Part shown: one piece after another, positions 7,318 to 14,078 of the stretch
Layout of the letters: each line of letters opens with the position of its first letter
Position numbering within the stretch: position 1 is the stretch's first letter
Source of the DNA: Comamonadaceae bacterium
GTDB taxonomy: Bacteria > Pseudomonadota > Gammaproteobacteria > Burkholderiales > Burkholderiaceae_C
NCBI GenBank assembly: GCA_947463845.1
Contig: CANHUM010000011.1
Location: 1-14,078, forward strand
Length of the DNA: 14,078 bases
Direction of reading: 5' to 3'
The notes under the pieces: generated by a model
What the model was told of the DNA's origin: nothing
Databases searched by the model: none
The model's input: only the letters and a program-made list of their open reading frames with translations
Translations under genes and position numbers: made by a program

Positions 7318-8931
7318 ATGCAGCATTCCAAAATCCTGATCCTCGACTTCGGCTCACAAGTCACCCAGCTGATCGCCCGGCGCGTGCGCGAAGCGCATGT
7401 CTTTTGCGAGGTCCACCCTTGTGACGTGAGCAGCGACTGGGTGCGTGAGTACGCCAAAGATGGCAACCTCAAAGGCATCATTTTGTCGGGCAGCCACGCC
7501 AGTGTGTACGAGGTGGATGACCGCGCCCCAGACGCCGTGTTCGAGCTGGGTGTGCCCGTTCTGGGCATTTGCTATGGCATGCAAACCATGGCCGAGCAAC
7601 TGGGCGGCAAGGTTGAGGCTGGCCATACCCGTGAATTTGGTTACGCCGAAGTCCGGGCACACGGCCACACCGAATTGCTCAAAGGCATTGAAGACTTCGC
7701 CACGGCCGAAGGCCACGGCATGCTGAAGGTTTGGATGAGCCACGGCGACAAGGTCACCCAGTTGCCCGCAGGCTTCAAAGTCATGGCTTCGACGCCCGCT
7801 TGCCCGATTGCGGGCATGGCCGACGAGGCTCGTCGCTTTTACGCCGTTCAGTTTCACCCTGAAGTGACGCACACCGTGCAAGGTCAGGCGCTGCTTAACC
7901 GCTTTGTGCTGGACATTTGCAAGGCTCGTCCCGACTGGATCATGGGCGACTACATCGAAGAAGCTGTAGCGAAGATTCGCGAGCAGGTCGGTGACGAAGA
8001 GGTCATTTTGGGTTTGTCAGGCGGCGTCGATTCCTCAGTCGCTGCAGCGCTGATTCACCGCGCGATCGGCGACAAGTTGACTTGTGTGTTTGTGGACCAC
8101 GGCCTGCTGCGCCTGAATGAAGGCGATATGGTCATGGAGATGTTCGTGGGCAAGCTGCACGCGAGAGTGATTCGTGTCGATGCCAGCGATTTGTTCTTGG
8201 GCAAGCTGGCCGGCGTGAGCGAACCTGAGGCCAAGCGCAAGATCATTGGCGGTTTGTTTGTGGACGTGTTCAAGGAACAAGCGGCCAAGCTCAAGGCCGG
8301 CGACGGTGGCCACAAAGGTGCGACGTTTTTAGCGCAAGGCACGATTTACCCCGACGTGATCGAGTCGGGTGGTGCCAAGAGCAAGAAAGCCGTCACCATC
8401 AAGAGCCACCACAACGTGGGCGGCTTGCCCGAACAGCTGGGCCTGAAACTGCTGGAGCCGCTGCGCGAACTGTTCAAAGACGAAGTGCGTGAGCTCGGTG
8501 TGGCCCTGGGTCTGCCGCGTGAGATGGTTTACCGCCACCCCTTTCCCGGCCCAGGCCTGGGCGTGCGAATTTTGGGTGAAGTCAAAAAGGAATACGCCGA
8601 CTTGTTGCGCCGTGCGGACGCGATCTTCATCGAAGAGCTGCGCAATTTCACCGATGAATCTGGCAAGACTTGGTACGAATTGACCAGTCAGGCGTTTACC
8701 GTATTCCTGCCTGTGAAGAGCGTAGGCGTGATGGGCGATGGACGCACCTACGACTATGTGGTGGCCTTGCGTGCCGTGCAAACCAGCGACTTCATGACTG
8801 CAGACTGGGCGGAGCTTCCCTATGCCTTGCTCAAAAAAGTGTCTGGTCGCATCATCAACGAGGTGCGCGGAATCAACAGAGTCACCTACGACGTGAGCTC
8901 AAAACCACCTGCGACCATCGAGTGGGAGTGA
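7318..8931 (+). CDS. guaA: GMP synthase (glutamine-hydrolysing)
   Basis: GuaA converts XMP to GMP using ATP and glutamine-derived ammonia. The 537-residue protein begins [19 protein letters not shown], the canonical N-terminus. The class I glutamine amidotransferase domain (about residues 1-205) contains the nucleophile Cys85 in GICYGMQ and the His180/Glu182 pair in QFHPEVTHT. The ATP pyrophosphatase domain follows with its PP-loop GLSGGVDSS (residues 232-240). The C-terminal dimerisation domain carries [16 protein letters not shown] and ends KPPATIEWE, with the invariant terminal IEWE. It is slightly longer than the 525-residue E. coli enzyme. The frame is open upstream to 6943, but that part overlaps guaB out of frame. 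ATG 7318 matches the family start. Its Shine-Dalgarno is poor, so initiation may depend on the structure of the spacer. A strong terminator follows the gene. Confidence 0.98.
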   Translation: MQHSKILILDFGSQVTQLIARRVREAHVFCEVHPCDVSSDWVREYAKDGNLKGIILSGSHASVYEVDDRAPDAVFELGVPVLGICYGMQTMAEQLGGKVEAGHTREFGYAEVRAHGHTELLKGIEDFATAEGHGMLKVWMSHGDKVTQLPAGFKVMASTPACPIAGMADEARRFYAVQFHPEVTHTVQGQALLNRFVLDICKARPDWIMGDYIEEAVAKIREQVGDEEVILGLSGGVDSSVAAALIHRAIGDKLTCVFVDHGLLRLNEGDMVMEMFVGKLHARVIRVDASDLFLGKLAGVSEPEAKRKIIGGLFVDVFKEQAAKLKAGDGGHKGATFLAQGTIYPDVIESGGAKSKKAVTIKSHHNVGGLPEQLGLKLLEPLRELFKDEVRELGVALGLPREMVYRHPFPGPGLGVRILGEVKKEYADLLRRADAIFIEELRNFTDESGKTWYELTSQAFTVFLPVKSVGVMGDGRTYDYVVALRAVQTSDFMTADWAELPYALLKKVSGRIINEVRGINRVTYDVSSKPPATIEWE

Positions 8932-8935
8932 GAAC

Positions 8936-8960
8936 AAGGCACCTTCGGGTGCCTTTGTTT
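8936..8960 (+). terminator. Rho-independent terminator after guaA
   Basis: AAGGCACC (8936-8943), a TTCG loop (8944-8947) and GGTGCCTT (8948-8955) form an 8-bp stem closed by C(UUCG)G, a very stable tetraloop, followed by TGTTTT. It starts 5 bp after the guaA stop. Its right half and T-run run directly into the promoter of the next gene. Confidence 0.88.
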
Positions 8961-8969
8961 TGGTACAGT
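8961..8969 (+). promoter_or_regulatory. Extended -10 promoter of the PaiB-like gene, predicted leaderless
   Basis: TGGTACAGT is an extended -10 (TGn followed by TACAGT, 8964-8969). The ATG at 8976 begins after a 6-nt gap, where a normal start point would fall, so the mRNA is predicted to be leaderless. No Shine-Dalgarno can fit. A -35 at 17-bp spacing would lie within the guaA terminator stem and loop (8941-8946) and does not resemble the consensus, in keeping with an extended -10 promoter. Confidence 0.5.
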
Positions 8970-8975
8970 CTTTAC

Positions 8976-10963
<1,988 letters not shown>

Positions 10964-10978
10964 ATACGAACACAACGC

Positions 10979-11890
10979 ATGGCTCACATTTACATTTTTT
11001 CTCCCTCCAGCGCGGTGCGCGACAAGGCCGCTTTCCGTCGTGGCCTGAGGCGCCTGAAAGCCCAAGGTCACGAGGTGGAAGTGGACGAGTCCGCCCTGGA
11101 TAGCCACATGCGCTTTGCAGGTGACGACGCCACACGTGTTGCGGCCATATCCCGTGCGGCGGCCAGTGGTGCCAACGTGGCCATGATTTCGCGCGGCGGC
11201 TACGGCCTCACGCGCATCCTGCCGGCTTTGCCCTACAAACAAATTGCCAAAGCCATTGATGGCGGCATGCAGTTTGTGGGCCTGAGCGATTTCACGGCCT
11301 TCAATCAGGCCGTGTACGCCAAGACAGGTCGCATCAGCTGGCAGGGGCCTGCCCTCGGGGAAGACTTTGGTCCGGAACAAGCGCCCGATGACATCATGCA
11401 GGCCTGCTTTGACGATCTGTTGCTGGAGCAAGGTGAGGGCACGGGTTGGCAACTCCCCAGGTCAGAGTCCGTGCGCCGCGTTTTGGTCAAAGACGCGACG
11501 CTGTGGGGCGGCAACTTGTCGGTGCTGACTTCCATGCTGGGTACGCCGTATTTCCCTCAGATCAAGGGCGGGGTGCTTTTTCTGGAAGATGTGGGCGAGC
11601 ACCCTTACCGCGTCGAACGGATGCTCACTCAACTCCTGCATGCGGGCGTTCTATCCCAGCAAAAGGCCGTGCTGATGGGGCAGTTCAACCATTACAAACT
11701 GGTACCTGCCCACGACAAGGGCTTCAAGTTGAGCACAGTGGTCGACTGGCTGAGCCATCAGATCAAGTCGCCTGTGCTCACGGGACTACCGTTCGGCCAT
11801 GTCGACACCAAAGTTCTGCTGCCTGTGGGGGCCAGGGTGGACCTTGTCACAGAAGGGCGTGACGCGCTGATGGTTTGGGGTCATATTTGA
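10979..11890 (+). CDS. ldcA: LD-carboxypeptidase (muramoyltetrapeptide carboxypeptidase)
   Basis: The 303-residue protein is a peptidase family S66 enzyme. LdcA removes the terminal D-alanine from murein tetrapeptides in the cytoplasm during peptidoglycan recycling. The Ser-Glu-His triad can be placed: Ser103 in FVGLSDFTAF (nucleophile elbow), Glu203 in LFLEDVGEHPYRVERML, and His274 in LPFGHVDTKVLLPVG. Other family marks are SRGGYGLTRILP (residues about 70-82) and LWGGNLSVLTSMLGTPYFP. There is no signal peptide, consistent with a cytoplasmic site. Length matches the family. ATG 10979 is 15 bp after the fusion gene, so it is likely in the same transcript; its Shine-Dalgarno is weak. S66 members can also cleave microcin-type compounds (MccF), but the length and motifs fit LdcA. 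Confidence 0.93.
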   Translation: MAHIYIFSPSSAVRDKAAFRRGLRRLKAQGHEVEVDESALDSHMRFAGDDATRVAAISRAAASGANVAMISRGGYGLTRILPALPYKQIAKAIDGGMQFVGLSDFTAFNQAVYAKTGRISWQGPALGEDFGPEQAPDDIMQACFDDLLLEQGEGTGWQLPRSESVRRVLVKDATLWGGNLSVLTSMLGTPYFPQIKGGVLFLEDVGEHPYRVERMLTQLLHAGVLSQQKAVLMGQFNHYKLVPAHDKGFKLSTVVDWLSHQIKSPVLTGLPFGHVDTKVLLPVGARVDLVTEGRDALMVWGHI

Positions 11891-11910
11891 AGCGCTGATC
11901 AATCCTTTTG

Positions 11911-11916
11911 AGGGAA
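11911..11916 (+). promoter_or_regulatory. Ribosome binding site of the penicillin acylase gene
   Basis: AGGGAA (preceded by TTTTG) lies about 6-8 nt before ATG 11923, a good Shine-Dalgarno that fixes the start. The 32-bp gap after ldcA holds no terminator that I can see. Confidence 0.55.
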
Positions 11917-11922
11917 CGACTC

Positions 11923-14078
11923 ATGAAATGGCTCGGACGTTTGAGTGTGTTGGCTGTGGTCGTCGTTTTGCTGGTTGGCGGCGTGTTGGCTGTGCAGATG
12001 TTGCGCAGCATGCCCCAACTCCATGGCACGCTGCAGCTGCCCGGCCTTTCACAGCCCGTCAGGGTCGGGCGCGATGCTTCGGATGTGACGCACATTCAGG
12101 CAGGTTCTCCTTTAGATGCCTGGCGGGCCATGGGCTTTGTGCACGCACAAGAGCGCGGCTGGCAACTGGAGTTCAACCGTCGCGTCATGCACGGCGAGTT
12201 GTCAGAGATCCTGGGTACGGCCACATTGGACACTGACAAGTTGATGCGCACGCTGGGCATCATCCACATTGCACGTCAGCAACTCAAAAATCTCTCGCCC
12301 TTGGCGCAAGCGGCTTTGCTTGCTTACAGCGAAGGCATTCAAGCCGCATGGCGAACGGGTGCGGTGCGGCCTTCTCCCGAATTCCAGATTTTGGGGACAC
12401 TTCCTGGCGGTAAGTCGGGTCTAGCATGGAGTCCCGAGGACAGCGTGGGCTGGGCGCTCATGATGGCGTTGGATTTGGGCGGCAATTGGGGTCAGGAGTT
12501 TGCACGCTTGAGCGCATCCAAGGTGCTGAACAACGAACAGCTATGGCAACTGCTGCCGCCTTACCCCGGTGAGAAGCCCGCCTCGTCGGTTGATTTTCCC
12601 GCACTCTATGCCAAGCTGGGTGTCTATGCGCACGACGATACCCGAGCGAAGGAGGCACTCAAGCACCCCTCCAGCTCACCGGCTGATCGCCATGCCTTGG
12701 CCCAATGGTCTTCAGATTGGGTGCGCGACATGGGTATCTTGGAAGGCAAAGGCAGCAACAACTGGGTGGTACCCGGTACCCGCACAGAAAGCGGCAAACC
12801 CTTGCTGGCCAATGACCCGCATTTGGCCCTCAGCGCGCCTGCCATTTGGTACTTTGCACGCCTGAATGCACCCGCATCCGTCTGGCAAGGTCTAGCCATG
12901 CCCGCTCTGGATGTCATGGGCGCAACCTTGCCTGGTTTGCCTTTTGTGGTGCTGGGCCGCACTCGCGGTGTGGCCTGGGGATTCACCAATACTGGGCCCG
13001 ATGTACAAGACCTGTATCTGGAACAACTGGATTCAGCACGTCCGGGTCAGTACCGAACGCCTGAGGGATGGGCATCGTTTGATGTCCGCAACGAAACCAT
13101 TCGTGTCAAAGGGCAGGGTGATCTGATTCTGCCCGTGCGCAGCACACGTCACGGTCCGATCATCAGTGATGTGCAGCCCCAGTACAAAGGCTTGGTCAAC
13201 ACGGCAGCTTATGCCGTCAGCTTGCGCTGGTCTGCCCTCACGCCCGACAACCACACCATCGAAGCTGGCATGCAAGCCAACTGGGCGCAGACTGTGGCTC
13301 AGCTTGAACAAGCCTTTGCCGGACACCATGCGCCGATGCAAAGCGTCGTGATGGCAGACACGCAAGGGGAGGTGGCTTACAGGGCCATTGGCAAGGTGCC
13401 CTTGCGTATGCCCAATAACGACATCCGTGGCGTTGCGCCGGCTCCCGGCTGGCTTGCGCAATACGATTGGCAAGGCTGGATTCCGTATGCCCAAAATCCG
13501 GCGCTGAACACGGCGCAAATCGTTGCCAAGGGTTGGCACGCTACCGCCAACCAGAACATCCTGCCGCCTGCTTATCCGCATTTTGTGGGGGCTGACTGGA
13601 CCACTCCTGAGCGCTTTGATCGCATTGAACAACTGATGGCCGCGACCCCACGGCACAGCCTGAAAAGCATGCAAATCGTGCAAAACGATGTTTTGTCTTT
13701 GGGTGCCAAAGCCTTACTACCCAACGCTTTGAAAGCGCAGCCTGCACATGCCTTGGGTGATCGAGCCATGAATTTACTGGCCTCTTTCGATGGCCATATG
13801 CATACACACAGCACTGCAGCTTTGATTCTGAACGTGTGGGCTGATGAATTGACGCGCGCAGTGTTGGTGCCGCGTTTGGGTGCCGATCGTTTTCAGGGGC
13901 TTTATGGCAAACGCCATTTCAGGCTCGCACTTGAGGGTATTTTGCTGCGCGATGACCCTTTCTGGTGTGGCGCTGCTGGCTGCGCTCCCTTGGTCAATGC
14001 GGCCATGGACAGCACCTTGAAGCGTATTGTGTCTAAATTGGGTCCCGATCCGGATCGGTGGCATTGGGGTGCCTGGCA
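11923..14078 (+). CDS. Penicillin acylase family protein (Ntn hydrolase), 3' end outside window
   Basis: The frame stays open from ATG 11923 to the right edge (718 codons); relatives are about 780-830 residues. The N-terminus MKWLGRLSVL followed by a long hydrophobic run (residues about 6-27) is a signal anchor or uncleaved signal peptide, pointing to the periplasm. The alpha part has AWRAMGFVHAQERGWQLEFNRR. The autocatalytic cleavage site is GKGSNNWVV: Ser278 would become the N-terminal nucleophile of the beta chain. After it come ANDPHLALSAPAIWYFARL, GATLPGLPFVVLGRTRGVAWGFTNTGPDVQDLY, STRHGPIIS, and ATANQNILPPAYP, whose first Asn (Asn543) matches the oxyanion-hole Asn of penicillin G acylase. 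The family hydrolyses side-chain amides of beta-lactams or long-chain acyl-homoserine lactones; the natural substrate here is unknown. The neighbouring ldcA makes an envelope or recycling role conceivable, but that is inference. Confidence 0.92.
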   Translation, partial: MKWLGRLSVLAVVVVLLVGGVLAVQMLRSMPQLHGTLQLPGLSQPVRVGRDASDVTHIQAGSPLDAWRAMGFVHAQERGWQLEFNRRVMHGELSEILGTATLDTDKLMRTLGIIHIARQQLKNLSPLAQAALLAYSEGIQAAWRTGAVRPSPEFQILGTLPGGKSGLAWSPEDSVGWALMMALDLGGNWGQEFARLSASKVLNNEQLWQLLPPYPGEKPASSVDFPALYAKLGVYAHDDTRAKEALKHPSSSPADRHALAQWSSDWVRDMGILEGKGSNNWVVPGTRTESGKPLLANDPHLALSAPAIWYFARLNAPASVWQGLAMPALDVMGATLPGLPFVVLGRTRGVAWGFTNTGPDVQDLYLEQLDSARPGQYRTPEGWASFDVRNETIRVKGQGDLILPVRSTRHGPIISDVQPQYKGLVNTAAYAVSLRWSALTPDNHTIEAGMQANWAQTVAQLEQAFAGHHAPMQSVVMADTQGEVAYRAIGKVPLRMPNNDIRGVAPAPGWLAQYDWQGWIPYAQNPALNTAQIVAKGWHATANQNILPPAYPHFVGADWTTPERFDRIEQLMAATPRHSLKSMQIVQNDVLSLGAKALLPNALKAQPAHALGDRAMNLLASFDGHMHTHSTAALILNVWADELTRAVLVPRLGADRFQGLYGKRHFRLALEGILLRDDPFWCGAAGCAPLVNAAMDSTLKRIVSKLGPDPDRWHWGAW

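Noticed and set aside
8670..8975. N-terminal extension of the PaiB-like gene into guaA
   Set aside because: It overlaps guaA and crosses the guaA terminator; the family start MYLPPQF is at 8976, right behind a promoter.

Overview
The window is a stretch of ordinary chromosome from a betaproteobacterium. The protein sequences look most like Burkholderiales of the Comamonadaceae kind (Limnohabitans, Rhodoferax or Polaromonas relatives). This placement rests on recognising the TypA, GuaB, GuaA, RatA-RnfH and LdcA sequences and on gene order, not on a database search. The DNA is moderately GC-rich and densely coded, with short gaps or overlaps between genes. I see no tRNA, rRNA, CRISPR array, insertion sequence, integrase or phage gene.

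Layout. (1) 1-3352, plus strand: the 3' three quarters of typA/bipA (ribosome-associated GTPase), an EamA-type drug/metabolite transporter, and a 3-hydroxyisobutyryl-CoA hydrolase-like enoyl-CoA hydratase family protein that overlaps the transporter by 8 bp. (2) 3371-3865, minus strand: smpB, the tmRNA partner. It converges on the hydrolase gene and diverges from ratA. (3) 3960-5680, plus strand: ratA, rnfH (8-bp overlap) and a class I SAM-dependent methyltransferase of the RlmI/RlmK type, packed as an operon. (4) 5778-8931: guaB and guaA, the two steps from IMP to GMP, separated by a hairpin. A strong UUCG-loop terminator follows guaA. (5) 8976-14078: a PaiB-like FMN-binding protein, a single reading frame joining tRNA adenosine deaminase TadA to a haloalkane-dehalogenase-type hydrolase, an LD-carboxypeptidase (LdcA), and a membrane-anchored penicillin acylase family protein that runs off the end of the window.

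Functional reading. Much of the window serves translation and its quality control (TypA, SmpB, RatA, a probable rRNA methyltransferase, TadA) and guanine nucleotide synthesis. LdcA and the penicillin acylase act on peptide or amide bonds at the cell envelope. The EamA transporter and the acyl-CoA hydrolase are ordinary accessory metabolism.

The least ordinary items are the TadA-dehalogenase fusion, in which both sets of catalytic residues appear intact, and a set of start codons (smpB, ratA, the PaiB gene) lying so close behind a -10-like hexamer that their mRNAs should be leaderless or nearly so. The guaB-guaA spacer can also form two mutually exclusive pairings. I did not find convincing evidence of a wholly new multi-gene system.
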